From Serratia fonticola (GTDB lineage: Bacteria > Pseudomonadota > Gammaproteobacteria > Enterobacterales > Enterobacteriaceae): a stretch of 64,000 bases of DNA. How positions within the stretch are numbered: position 1 is the stretch's first letter; each line of letters begins with the position of its first letter. Position numbers and translations under genes: made by a program. Where the stretch lies: the NCBI RefSeq assembly GCF_006715025.1, contig NZ_VFMK01000001.1:4960001-5024000 (forward strand), written 5' to 3'. The notes under the pieces were generated by a model. The model ran no database searches, was not told where the DNA came from, and worked only from the letters and a program-made list of their open reading frames with translations. This document shows, one piece after another, positions 53,904-62,203 of the stretch.

Positions 53904-54794
53904 ATGCCGACACGCCGCTACAGTGCCGACAGCCGCCGTACCGCACTTCTCGAACGTATTGAAAATGATGTTCCCGCCACCGTTGCCCAAGCGTTGAGCG
54001 AAGATCTGGGGGGAAGCGTGGATGCCGAGCGCGATATTACCGCACAACTGTTACCCGCAGATAAACAAGCCGAAGCCACCGTAATTACCCGTGAGCCGGG
54101 CATCTTTTGTGGCCGCCGCTGGATGGATGAGGTGTTTATCCAGTTGGGGGGAGAGGTCAGAATAACCTGGCTGGTGGAGGATGGCGACAAACTGGTCCCC
54201 AACCAACCCCTATGCCACCTGAGCGGCCCTGCACGAACACTGCTGACCGGTGAGCGCACCGCACTGAACTTTGTGCAAACCCTTTCCGGCGTCGCCACTG
54301 CTGTCAACCACTATGTCGCACTGCTGCAAGGTACCCAGACCCGCCTGCTGGATACCCGTAAAACGCTGCCTGGGCTACGCACCGCACTGAAGTATGCCGT
54401 ACTGTGCGGCGGCGGAAGTAACCATCGTCTGGGCCTCTCAGACGCATTCCTGATCAAGGAAAATCACATCATCGCTTCCGGTTCGATTAAAAACGCGGTG
54501 GAGAAAGCCTTCTGGCTGCATGCCGAAGTTCCGGTAGAGGTAGAGGTGGAATCACTGGATGAGCTGCAACAGGCGCTGGATGCGGGGGCCGATATCGTCA
54601 TGCTGGACAACTTCAGCGTAGAGATGATGCGTGATGCCGTTGCTTTGGCCCAGGGGCGTGCACAACTGGAGGTTTCCGGTAACGTCACCGATCAAACCCT
54701 GCGGGAATTCGCCGAAACCGGCGTGGACTATATCTCGGTGGGGGCGTTGACCAAACACGTTACCGCGCTTGATCTCTCAATGCGTTTTAAATAA
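53904..54794 (+). CDS. nadC: Nicotinate-nucleotide pyrophosphorylase (carboxylating)
   Basis: Quinolinate phosphoribosyltransferase of NAD synthesis. ATG at 53904 (MPTRRYSADSRR) gives 296 residues (E. coli 297). RLLDTRKTLPGLR, AVLCGGGSNHRLGL and KENHI are family landmarks. It is divergent from ampE over 113 bp, without the usual intervening ampD. Confidence 0.97.
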   Translation: MPTRRYSADSRRTALLERIENDVPATVAQALSEDLGGSVDAERDITAQLLPADKQAEATVITREPGIFCGRRWMDEVFIQLGGEVRITWLVEDGDKLVPNQPLCHLSGPARTLLTGERTALNFVQTLSGVATAVNHYVALLQGTQTRLLDTRKTLPGLRTALKYAVLCGGGSNHRLGLSDAFLIKENHIIASGSIKNAVEKAFWLHAEVPVEVEVESLDELQQALDAGADIVMLDNFSVEMMRDAVALAQGRAQLEVSGNVTDQTLREFAETGVDYISVGALTKHVTALDLSMRFK

Positions 54795-54807
54795 TCCCTT
54801 TTATAGA

Positions 54808-54833
54808 CAACGCCTCCTTATCGGGAGGCATTG
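54808..54833 (+). terminator. Hairpin after nadC
   Basis: GCCTCC and GGAGGC form the inner stem, extended by CAA and TTG around a mismatch; a T-rich stretch lies close after. Probable nadC terminator. The remaining gap to ppdD shows no gene. Confidence 0.65.
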
Positions 54834-54990
54834 TGCCTTTCTTGTTGTGAAGCACAGCGCATTATTTTTCAACGCTGAGTAACGACGATGTGTTGTTCTG
54901 GAAAGCCTGCGCACAATAATTATCTCACCCTCGCGACCTTTTATTCCCTGGTTTAACGTTGCCTCCTGATGACAATGGAGGAGACAACAG

Positions 54991-55428
54991 ATGAGAACAC
55001 AACGCGGTTTTACCCTGATCGAACTGATGGTAGTGATCGCCATTATCGCCATACTCAGCGCGATTGGCATCCCGGCTTACCAGCGCTACATCCAGAAAGC
55101 AGCCATGACCGATATGTTGCAGGCCATGGTGCCCTACAAAATGGCCGTCGAGATCTGTTCATTGGAGGGCGGTAGCCCTTCTGGATGCAACGCGGGGACT
55201 CACGGTATTCCCGCTGGGGAGACATCACGCTACGTCAGCAGCATTCAGGTCACACAGGGTGCAATCAGCCTGACCGGCGCACAAAGCCTGCAAGGTTTAA
55301 CGGTCACACTGACCCCTGCTTTATCCCCGGCAGGTTCCCTGCGTTGGACGCGCCAATGCCGCACTGAAAACAATAATCTGCTGGAAACCTGCCAGGAGGT
55401 TTTCCGCTTTGATGATGTGGCGGAATAA
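54991..55428 (+). CDS. ppdD: Type IV prepilin PpdD
   Basis: Major type IV pilin, 145 residues (E. coli 146). The short leader MRTQRG is followed by the N-methylated FTLIELMVVIAIIAILSAIG helix, with prepilin peptidase cleavage after G6. C-terminal cysteines at CRTENN and CQEVF fit the pilin disulfide. It starts the ppdD-hofB-hofC group, 11 bases before hofB. Confidence 0.96.
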   Translation: MRTQRGFTLIELMVVIAIIAILSAIGIPAYQRYIQKAAMTDMLQAMVPYKMAVEICSLEGGSPSGCNAGTHGIPAGETSRYVSSIQVTQGAISLTGAQSLQGLTVTLTPALSPAGSLRWTRQCRTENNNLLETCQEVFRFDDVAE

Positions 55429-55439
55429 GGGACCACACC

Positions 55440-56882
55440 ATGGAAATCAGTCATGAAATCCATACATTGTGCCAGCGCTACCAGGCACTGGCGCTCAGCG
55501 AAGACTCGCAGCGGCTGACGATCGCTTTGCACGGCGAGATCCCGACGGCGCTGGTTAAAGCCCTGCGTTTCGCTACCGGAAAGAATATAGGGGTTGAGCA
55601 ATGGCCCCTTGCCCGGCTGGAGCAGGCACAGAACCAATGGCAGCCCCTTCCCCTTATGACGACAACACCAGCGGAGAGTAGCGAGGGGCAGCTTCCTTCA
55701 CTTAACGACGATAGCGATACACCCGCGGTACAGTTTATCAATCAGACGTTGCGCAGCGCCATCCAACGGCGCGCCTCCGACGTGCATTTCGAACCTTATC
55801 AGCAAACGTTCCGCGTCAGATTGAGGATCGATGGTGTGTTACAAGCCATCACTTCGCCCCCCAGTGCACTGGCAGCGCGAATTATCGCCCGGTTAAAAAT
55901 CATGGGGCAACTGGATATCGCCGAACGCCGTCTCCCTCAGGATGGCCAGCTTAGCGTGCAACTGGATAATGCCAGCTTCTCAATGCGTATTTCGACCCTG
56001 CCGACACTGCATGGCGAAAAAGTGGTACTGAGGATCCTGCAGACAGACCGCCAGGAGTTGCCGCTCGATCAACTCGGCATGAGCCAGCAAGCACTGGGTT
56101 CATATGCCAATGCCCTGGCCAACCCTCAGGGGATGATCCTGGTGACCGGACCAACCGGCAGTGGCAAAACCGTCACGCTGTATAGCGGATTGAAGCAATT
56201 GAATGACGCACAGCGTAACCTGTGCAGCGTTGAGGATCCGATCGAAATCCCGGTGTTTGGCATTAATCAGACACAGATCAACAGCAAGACCGATCTGGAT
56301 TTCTCCCGCGTATTGCGGGCGCTGCTACGCCAGGATCCTGATGTCATCATGATCGGCGAGATCCGTGACCGTGAAACGGCAGAGATCGCAGTAAAAGCGG
56401 CACAGACCGGGCACCTGGTGCTCTCTACTCTCCATACCAACGCAACCTGCGAAACGCTGACGCGTCTGACCCAAATGGGGATCCCCGGCTACCTGCTGGC
56501 AGCCTGTCTTAAACTGGTGATCGCCCAGCGCCTGGTTCGGCGTTTATGCCCACATTGCCGCCATCCGCAAGTGGAGAGCTTGCACTTCCCGGCGGCGATC
56601 TGGCCGGAGCCACTGCTCCCCTGGCGAGCAGTTGGCTGTGACCAATGCTTTGGCGGGTATTATGGCCGCATAGGTATCTACGAATTGCTGAATATCACTC
56701 CCGAAGTGCAAAACGCACTGATGCAAAATGCCTCAGTGATGCAATTGGCTGATATCGCTCAACAACAGGGGCAAGTTACCTTGCTGCAAGCGGGTCTGAC
56801 ACTAGTCGCGCAAGGGATCACCTCGCTGGAAGAAATTTATCGCGTTGTCGGGGGAGTTCACTACGATGAGAACACACCGTGA
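55440..56882 (+). CDS. hofB: Type IV pilus assembly ATPase (PilB/GspE-like)
   Basis: Cytoplasmic hexameric ATPase that powers pilus extension. It has 480 residues (E. coli HofB 461). Walker A GPTGSGKT is at 237-244, Walker B DVIMIGEIRD at 301-310, and the four-cysteine zinc site is C370/C373 and C400/C403. Conserved His and Asp boxes are present. It overlaps hofC by four bases (GTGA). The prepilin peptidase and secretin of the system are not in the window. Confidence 0.96.
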   Translation: MEISHEIHTLCQRYQALALSEDSQRLTIALHGEIPTALVKALRFATGKNIGVEQWPLARLEQAQNQWQPLPLMTTTPAESSEGQLPSLNDDSDTPAVQFINQTLRSAIQRRASDVHFEPYQQTFRVRLRIDGVLQAITSPPSALAARIIARLKIMGQLDIAERRLPQDGQLSVQLDNASFSMRISTLPTLHGEKVVLRILQTDRQELPLDQLGMSQQALGSYANALANPQGMILVTGPTGSGKTVTLYSGLKQLNDAQRNLCSVEDPIEIPVFGINQTQINSKTDLDFSRVLRALLRQDPDVIMIGEIRDRETAEIAVKAAQTGHLVLSTLHTNATCETLTRLTQMGIPGYLLAACLKLVIAQRLVRRLCPHCRHPQVESLHFPAAIWPEPLLPWRAVGCDQCFGGYYGRIGIYELLNITPEVQNALMQNASVMQLADIAQQQGQVTLLQAGLTLVAQGITSLEEIYRVVGGVHYDENTP

Positions 56883-58078
56883 AAACGCGCCGCCTGTTTC
56901 TCTGGCAAGCCATCGACGCTCACGGAACCCTACGCCAAGGTGAGCTTATCGCCGAAGAGAAAAACCAGGTGTATCAGCAATTACTTGAGTTGGGTCTGCA
57001 ACCTTATCAGGTGAGCAGCGGGAAGCGCATTGCCGCAAGCCAATGGTGTGGCGAACCGATGATCCAATTTACCCGGCAGTTGGCAACGTTATTACAGGCC
57101 GGATTACCCTTGGTCAATAGCCTGCGCCTGTTAGCCAAGGAACATCAATCGGCAGCCTGGCGTTGCCTGTTGGTAGACATCAGCGAGAGCGTGGCTATGG
57201 GGCAACCCTTCTCCGAAGCGATTGCCGAGCAGCCCCTGGTGTTCCCTTTGATCTATCGCCAATTGATCGCTATTGGCGAGTTGACCGGGAATCTGGATAG
57301 CTGCTGCCTGCAGTTGGCCCAACAGCAAGAAGCCCAGCAGAAGTTACAGAAAAAAGTGGTGAAAGCACTGCGCTACCCACTGTTTATCTGCCTGGTGGCG
57401 CTGCTGGTCAGCATCCTGATGCTGGTGATGGTGTTGCCTGAATTTGCCAAGGTATATCAATCCTTCGATGCCCCTTTACCCTGGTTTACGCAAGGGTTGC
57501 TGACCCTCTCGGAAATACTGATCGCAGTAGGGCCTTATCTGCTGATCTTGCTGGCAATGTTGACGTGGTTTTATCTTCGCTGGCTGCACCCTCGGCCCGA
57601 TTGGCAACAGCGTGAACAGGCCATCTTGCTACGCATTCCGCTGATTTCATTATTGATAAAGGGCAATTGCCTGAGTCAGATCTTCCGCATTCTGACCATG
57701 ACGCAACAGGCAGGGCTGACACTGGTGGAAGGGCTGAATGCCGCAATGCTGTCAGTGAGCAATCTGTTCTATCGCCAAGCGCTGGAAACCATTGAGCAAC
57801 AACTGACACAAGGCCATCCGTTCCACAGTGCGCTGGCTCAGCAACACCTGTTTCCGTCGTTATGCCAGCAATTGGTTCGGGTGGGGGAAGAATCCGGCAC
57901 GTTGGATATCCTGTTGGGCAAGCTGGCACTCTGGCATGAACAGCAGACCCATGAGCTCGCGGATACGCTGGCGCAAACGCTGGAGCCGATACTAATGATG
58001 GTGGTTGGTGGAATTGTAGGTGCGTTGGTGATCGCTATGTATCTACCGATATTTCAGTTGGGGAATGTACTGGGATAA
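56879..58078 (+). CDS. hofC: Type IV pilus inner-membrane platform protein (PilC/GspF-like)
   Basis: The membrane core of the pilus machine, partnered with HofB and PpdD. It has 399 residues (E. coli 400), with two GspF domains and three membrane helices at about 168-190, 218-240 and 375-395. The start is GTG at 56879, inside the end of hofB. It ends convergent with guaC. Confidence 0.95.
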   Translation: MKTRRLFLWQAIDAHGTLRQGELIAEEKNQVYQQLLELGLQPYQVSSGKRIAASQWCGEPMIQFTRQLATLLQAGLPLVNSLRLLAKEHQSAAWRCLLVDISESVAMGQPFSEAIAEQPLVFPLIYRQLIAIGELTGNLDSCCLQLAQQQEAQQKLQKKVVKALRYPLFICLVALLVSILMLVMVLPEFAKVYQSFDAPLPWFTQGLLTLSEILIAVGPYLLILLAMLTWFYLRWLHPRPDWQQREQAILLRIPLISLLIKGNCLSQIFRILTMTQQAGLTLVEGLNAAMLSVSNLFYRQALETIEQQLTQGHPFHSALAQQHLFPSLCQQLVRVGEESGTLDILLGKLALWHEQQTHELADTLAQTLEPILMMVVGGIVGALVIAMYLPIFQLGNVLG

Positions 58079-58256
58079 CGCTCTCTATTTTCACGCTGTG
58101 TGATACGGGCACAGCATGCTGCTCCACCTCAAGCCTGAGGCGGATGGGAGCCATGCAGGTTAGCCGACCATTGAGCGCCCCAGGGACGAGTTTACGGCGT
58201 GTCGGCGTTCTGCATGACTCCCACCTGCTGCACAATTACCTACAGCTACTCAGCGG

Positions 58257-59300
58257 TTATTTACTGCCGAAAACGCGGTTTTCCTGCTCCGCCACGCGGA
58301 TGAAGGTGGTGCGTTTGGTCAACTCTTTCAAACGCTCTGCACCCACATAGGTACAGGCAGAACGCAGGCCGCCAAGAATATCACGCACGGTAAACTCGAC
58401 TTCACCACGCAGTGGCAGCTTGACGGTTTTACCTTCTGCAGCACGGTAGTCAGCCACGCCACCCACATGGCGTTTCATGGCAGATTCTGAGCTCATACCA
58501 TAGAACAGCATGAATTTTTCGCCATTCTCTTCAACCACGGTGCCTTCACATTCATCGTGCCCGGCCAGCATGCCGCCCAGCATCACAAAATCTGCGCCGC
58601 CGCCGAACGCTTTAGCCACATCACCCGGTACTGAGCAGCCGCCATCACTGACAATCTGCCCGCCCAAGCCGTGTGCCGCATCAGCACATTCGATTACCGC
58701 AGAAAGCTGCGGGTAACCCACACCGGTTTTCACCCGGGTGGTACAGACTGACCCCGGGCCAATACCCACTTTGACGATATCGGCACCAGATAGAACCAGC
58801 TCTTCCACCATTTCGCCGGTCACCACGTTGCCCGCACAGATCACATGATTAGGACAGGCTTCACGGGCTTTCTGCAGGAAGTCCACAAAGTGCTCCGAGT
58901 AACCGTTTGCTACGTCGATACAGATAAATTTCAGTGACGAGGATAGCGCCAGGATCTGCTTCATCTTGAGGAAATCAGCTTCAGAAGTTCCGGTAGAAAC
59001 CATCACATGGCGTAAGGTGGATTCAGGGACACGCTGAACAAACTCAGCCCATTGTTCAACGGTGTAATGTTTATGAACGGCGGTAAGAACATCGAAGGAC
59101 GCCAGTGCCTCTGCCATGCGGAAGGTGCCAACCGTGTCCATATTGGCGGCGATAACCGGCACACCGGACCAGTTCCAACCCGAGTGTTTGAAAGTAAACT
59201 GGCGTGCCAGTTCAACTTCAGAGCGGCTTTTCAACGTGGAGCGCTTTGGGCGAATCAGCACATCTTTAAAGCCCAACTTCAAATCTTCTTCAATACGCAT
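58257..59300 (-). CDS. guaC: GMP reductase
   Basis: NADPH-dependent reductive deamination of GMP to IMP in purine salvage. ATG at 59300 (MRIEEDLKLGFKDVL) gives 347 residues, as in E. coli; the longer frame from 59354 is rejected. IMPDH/GMPR barrel with the catalytic cysteine in GPGSVCTTR. An ERIC-derived element lies 55-128 bp before the ATG, and the 384-bp gap to coaE contains no gene. Confidence 0.97.
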   Translation of the reverse strand: MRIEEDLKLGFKDVLIRPKRSTLKSRSEVELARQFTFKHSGWNWSGVPVIAANMDTVGTFRMAEALASFDVLTAVHKHYTVEQWAEFVQRVPESTLRHVMVSTGTSEADFLKMKQILALSSSLKFICIDVANGYSEHFVDFLQKAREACPNHVICAGNVVTGEMVEELVLSGADIVKVGIGPGSVCTTRVKTGVGYPQLSAVIECADAAHGLGGQIVSDGGCSVPGDVAKAFGGGADFVMLGGMLAGHDECEGTVVEENGEKFMLFYGMSSESAMKRHVGGVADYRAAEGKTVKLPLRGEVEFTVRDILGGLRSACTYVGAERLKELTKRTTFIRVAEQENRVFGSK

Positions 59301-59354
59301 GGCAAATGATTTCCTGGTTTTTGGCGACGGATCGCAGGGGGATATTCGAACCAT

Positions 59355-59428
59355 TACCCTATGAATTTCAAGTTGGCCGCGGTGGCGTATCCATGTGCGC
59401 GTGCGAACAGCTTGAAAGGCGACGGGTA
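59355..59428. repeat. Internally deleted ERIC element upstream of guaC
   Basis: Only the two ends are present: TACCCTATGAATTTCAAGTTG-type left arm and CAGCTTGAAAGGCGACGGGTA-type right arm, 74 bp in all. The ERIC core (AAGTGACTGGGG region) is missing. The arms match those of the fuller copies at 26312 and 61078. Confidence 0.75.
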
Positions 59429-59684
59429 GAGTAGTGCCAGTTCCAGTGACGCTATCATACGCACTAATAATCGCTCGGCAAGACTGCGATTTCGCGTTTA
59501 TTTACGTTACAATCCCATAAATTTACCTATGACAATGCAGTGTGATTCCTGCCTCATTTTCTTGGCGTCTTTATTCACGTTACATCTCATACAAAGTAAG
59601 TGCTACACGCCAGCTTGCACTTCTGCGCGATCGCTTTATGATTCGTTTATTATTTTTTGGTGAATATCAGGATCCATTTCAACC

Positions 59685-60299
59685 ATGGCCTACATTGTTG
59701 CTTTGACAGGCGGTATTGGTAGCGGCAAGTCGACCGTTGCAGATGCCTTTGCAAGCTTCGGGGTAACTATCGTTGATGCGGATGTGATTGCCCGCCAGGT
59801 TGTTGAACCAGGCACCCCCGCACTGGCCGCTATTGCGGCACATTTTGGTAATGAAATATTGCAGCCGGACGGTTCACTCAACCGCTCAACCTTGCGCCAA
59901 CGTATCTTCAGCAATCCCGACGAAAAACACTGGCTGAACCAATTGCTGCATCCATTAATTCATCATGAAACACAACAGCAGTTGGCAAAAGCACCTAGCC
60001 CTTATGCGCTGTGGGTAGTACCTTTGCTGGTAGAGAACGGCCTTCAGGATAAAGCTGACCGTGTTTTAGTGGTTGATGTGGATAGCGAAACGCAATTGGC
60101 CAGAACCTTGGCCCGCGACGGTATCAGCCGTCAGCAGGCACTGAACATTTTGTCTGCACAGGCTACGCGCGAACAGCGCCTGGCCATTGCGGACGACGTA
60201 ATTGACAATAGCGGCCCAGCACAGGAAATTGAACCTCATGCTGCCGCACTGCATCGCCGCTATCTTGAACTGGCAACATCAGCGACCCAACAGGATTAA
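59685..60299 (+). CDS. coaE: Dephospho-CoA kinase
   Basis: Last step of coenzyme A synthesis, phosphorylating the 3'-hydroxyl of dephospho-CoA. It has 204 residues (E. coli 206). The P-loop GGIGSGKSTVADAF is at residues 9-22, followed by the DADVIARQVV segment. zapD follows five bases after the stop. Confidence 0.97.
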   Translation: MAYIVALTGGIGSGKSTVADAFASFGVTIVDADVIARQVVEPGTPALAAIAAHFGNEILQPDGSLNRSTLRQRIFSNPDEKHWLNQLLHPLIHHETQQQLAKAPSPYALWVVPLLVENGLQDKADRVLVVDVDSETQLARTLARDGISRQQALNILSAQATREQRLAIADDVIDNSGPAQEIEPHAAALHRRYLELATSATQQD

Positions 60300-60304
60300 A
60301 CTGA

Positions 60305-61057
60305 ATGAGTGACGCCTCCCCAACCGTTCTCTTTGAACACCCGTTGAATGAAAAAATGCGCACCTGGCTGCGAATCGAGTTTTTACTTCAGCAGCTTCAT
60401 GGTCAAAGAGCCTTGAGTGAAACAGCCATCGCACTGACCTTTTTCCGCACCGTCGCAGACTTGCTGGACGTGTTGGAACGCGGCGAAGTCCGTACAGAAC
60501 TGCTGAAAGAATTGGAACGCCAGCAACAAAAATTACTGCAGTGGGCCGAGATGCCCGGCGTTGATATGTCCGTGGTCAATCAGTTGCGCAGCCAGTTGAA
60601 GGCCTGTGCCTCAGCACTCATGTCTGCCCCACGTATGGGTCAGGCGCTCCGCGAAGATCGCCTGATCAGCCTGGTGCGCCAGCGTCTGAGCATTCCCGGC
60701 GGTTGCTGCAGTTTTGATTTGCCCACGCTGCATATGTGGATGCATGTGGCGCAACACGAACGCGATGCCGACGTTGCCGCCTGGTTGCAAACGCTTGAGC
60801 CACTGAATCAGGCGCTCACCATCGTGTTGAATCTGGTGCGCCAAGCCGGGCCATTCCGCAATCAGATCAGCCTCAATGGTTTCTTCCAGGACAATGCTGA
60901 GGGTGCCGATCTGCTACGCTTGCGTATCAACCTGGCTTATCAGCTTTACCCACAGATTTCCGGCCACAAAACGCGTTATGCCATCCGTTTCCTGCCATTG
61001 GACAGCGAAAACGGCCTGGTGCCGGAGCGTTTAACCTTTGAGTTAGCTTGTTGCTAA
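60305..61057 (+). CDS. zapD: Cell division protein ZapD
   Basis: FtsZ-binding protein that bundles protofilaments at the Z ring. It has 250 residues (E. coli 247), mostly helical in the first half. It is part of coaE-zapD-yacG, with a long ERIC element before yacG. Confidence 0.95.
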   Translation: MSDASPTVLFEHPLNEKMRTWLRIEFLLQQLHGQRALSETAIALTFFRTVADLLDVLERGEVRTELLKELERQQQKLLQWAEMPGVDMSVVNQLRSQLKACASALMSAPRMGQALREDRLISLVRQRLSIPGGCCSFDLPTLHMWMHVAQHERDADVAAWLQTLEPLNQALTIVLNLVRQAGPFRNQISLNGFFQDNAEGADLLRLRINLAYQLYPQISGHKTRYAIRFLPLDSENGLVPERLTFELACC

Positions 61058-61077
61058 CTTATGCACATAAACCTTTT

Positions 61078-61275
61078 ATACTCTACGCACTTCAAGTTGC
61101 AGCCAGGCGCCAAGCTCACTCATCCCTAGGAGCTTACTATTAGTAACCAGGGTGACAAATCTGCCGGGAACAGATTTGAACGCTGTATACAGCGACCCCG
61201 AAGGGGTGAGGCCCACGGATGGGCCGAATAGCTACGTGCAGGTAACAAAGTTGCGGCCTGAAAGGCGACAGGTAT
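61078..61275. repeat. Long ERIC variant with four consecutive hairpins
   Basis: About 198 bp between ERIC-type ends: CACTTCAAGTTGCAGCCAGG near the left and CCTGAAAGGCGACAGGTAT at the right. The inserted middle folds into four structures in a row: CAAATCTG/CAGATTTG at 61156-61178, the perfect palindrome CGCTGTATACAGCG at 61181-61194, ACCCC/GGGGT at 61195-61207, and GGCCC/GGGCC at 61210-61225. It lies in the coaE-zapD-yacG transcript and ends two bases before the yacG ribosome-binding site. Confidence 0.85.
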
Positions 61276-61288
61276 GAAGGAGGAAGGA

Positions 61289-61495
61289 ATGAATATGACC
61301 GTAGTAAAATGCCCAACCTGTGGCAAAGGTGTAGTTTGGGGTGAAGTCAGCCCTTATCGCCCGTTCTGCTGCAAGCGCTGCCAGTTGATCGATCTCGGCG
61401 AATGGGCCGATGAAGAGAAACGTATTCCAAGCAACGAGGATCTGAACGAAAGCGAGGATTGGTCAGAGCAGCAAATCGGTCGGGACCCCATTTAA
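61289..61495 (+). CDS. yacG: DNA gyrase inhibitor YacG (zinc finger)
   Basis: A 68-residue zinc protein that inhibits DNA gyrase in E. coli (65 residues there). Four zinc cysteines: CPTC at the N-terminus and CCKRC further on, within FCCKRCQLIDLGEWA. I choose the ATG at 61289 because AAGGAGG lies at 61277-61283; an upstream ATG at 61274 overlaps the ERIC end. It is the last gene of coaE-zapD-yacG. Confidence 0.93.
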   Translation: MNMTVVKCPTCGKGVVWGEVSPYRPFCCKRCQLIDLGEWADEEKRIPSNEDLNESEDWSEQQIGRDPI

Positions 61496-61566
61496 ATACT
61501 GTCCGTGCGGCCCTGGCGCGAGCCCATGAACACGTCGAAGTATTCAATCGTTAATGGGCTAATGGC

Positions 61567-61586
61567 GGCCTGGCAGATGCCAGGCC
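61567..61586. terminator. Hairpin between convergent yacG and mutT
   Basis: GGCCTGGC, AGAT and GCCAGGCC form a perfect 8-bp stem six bases after the mutT stop (minus strand). It probably ends mutT and possibly yacG; no T run is seen. Confidence 0.7.
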
Positions 61587-61592
61587 AGCAAA

Positions 61593-61997
61593 TTATTGTG
61601 CTGTGCTCGCTTGCGCCACCAACAACTTGATAATGCTGGCATTGGCTTCGGGGAACTCGTCCTCACGCAAATCAGCCTGCTTTACCCAGCGCATCGGCTG
61701 ACCTTCACGCCCATAGGGCTCACCCTGCCACTCTTCCACCAGATAGAAATTCAGCGTCACAATGCGATCGGTAAAATGGTGCTCCAGCACTTCCAGCCGT
61801 TGTGCCCGACAAACGTGGATCCCAGTCTCTTCCAGCAATTCGCGTTTCAATGCCTGCTCTGGCGACTCACCCAACTCTATCTTGCCACCAGGAAACTCCC
61901 AAAAACCGGCCATGTGTGAATCCGCGGCACGGCGGGTAATGAAGATTTCCTGCTGCGGGCTGCGGATAATACCTACGGCAATGTTCAGATGCTTCAT
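61593..61997 (-). CDS. mutT: 8-oxo-dGTP diphosphatase MutT
   Basis: Removes oxidised dGTP from the nucleotide pool and so prevents AT-to-CG mutations. It has 134 residues (E. coli 129). The Nudix box is intact, with GGKIELGESPEQAL followed by KRELLEETGI. It lies downstream of secA on the same strand, as in E. coli, with an ERIC element in the spacer. Confidence 0.97.
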   Translation of the reverse strand: MKHLNIAVGIIRSPQQEIFITRRAADSHMAGFWEFPGGKIELGESPEQALKRELLEETGIHVCRAQRLEVLEHHFTDRIVTLNFYLVEEWQGEPYGREGQPMRWVKQADLREDEFPEANASIIKLLVAQASTAQ

Positions 61998-62050
61998 TCC
62001 ATCCTCCAGGTCGTTGTGCCTAAAAAAAGAGGCTCAGCAAGCTGAACCTC

Positions 62051-62177
62051 TATACTCCTGATACTTCAAGTTACTTGAGTGTTGGCTGCACTCTTTCACC
62101 CTGGTCACATCGTTGGCTATGCTCCCAGGGATTCATTCGTTTGCCGCCTACAAGCAACTCGCATTATTTGGGGTATA
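62051..62177. repeat. Full-length 127-bp ERIC element between secA and mutT
   Basis: Bounded by TATACTCCTGATACTTCAAG and GGGGTATA. The interior includes GTTGGCTGCACTCTTTCACC and GCTCCCAGGGATTCATTC, the ERIC consensus read on the other strand. Its 127 bp is the consensus length. It is located between the secA stop and mutT and would form a hairpin in a joint transcript. Confidence 0.92.
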
Positions 62178-62203
62178 TATTCAATTAATCACTGCCGCCC
62201 GGC

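Noticed and set aside
53790..54047. 85-codon minus-strand frame ending at the ampE start, considered as an ampD remnant
   Set aside because: Most of it is antisense to nadC, and the last residues show no recognisable AmpD motif; kept only as a comment in the ampD finding.
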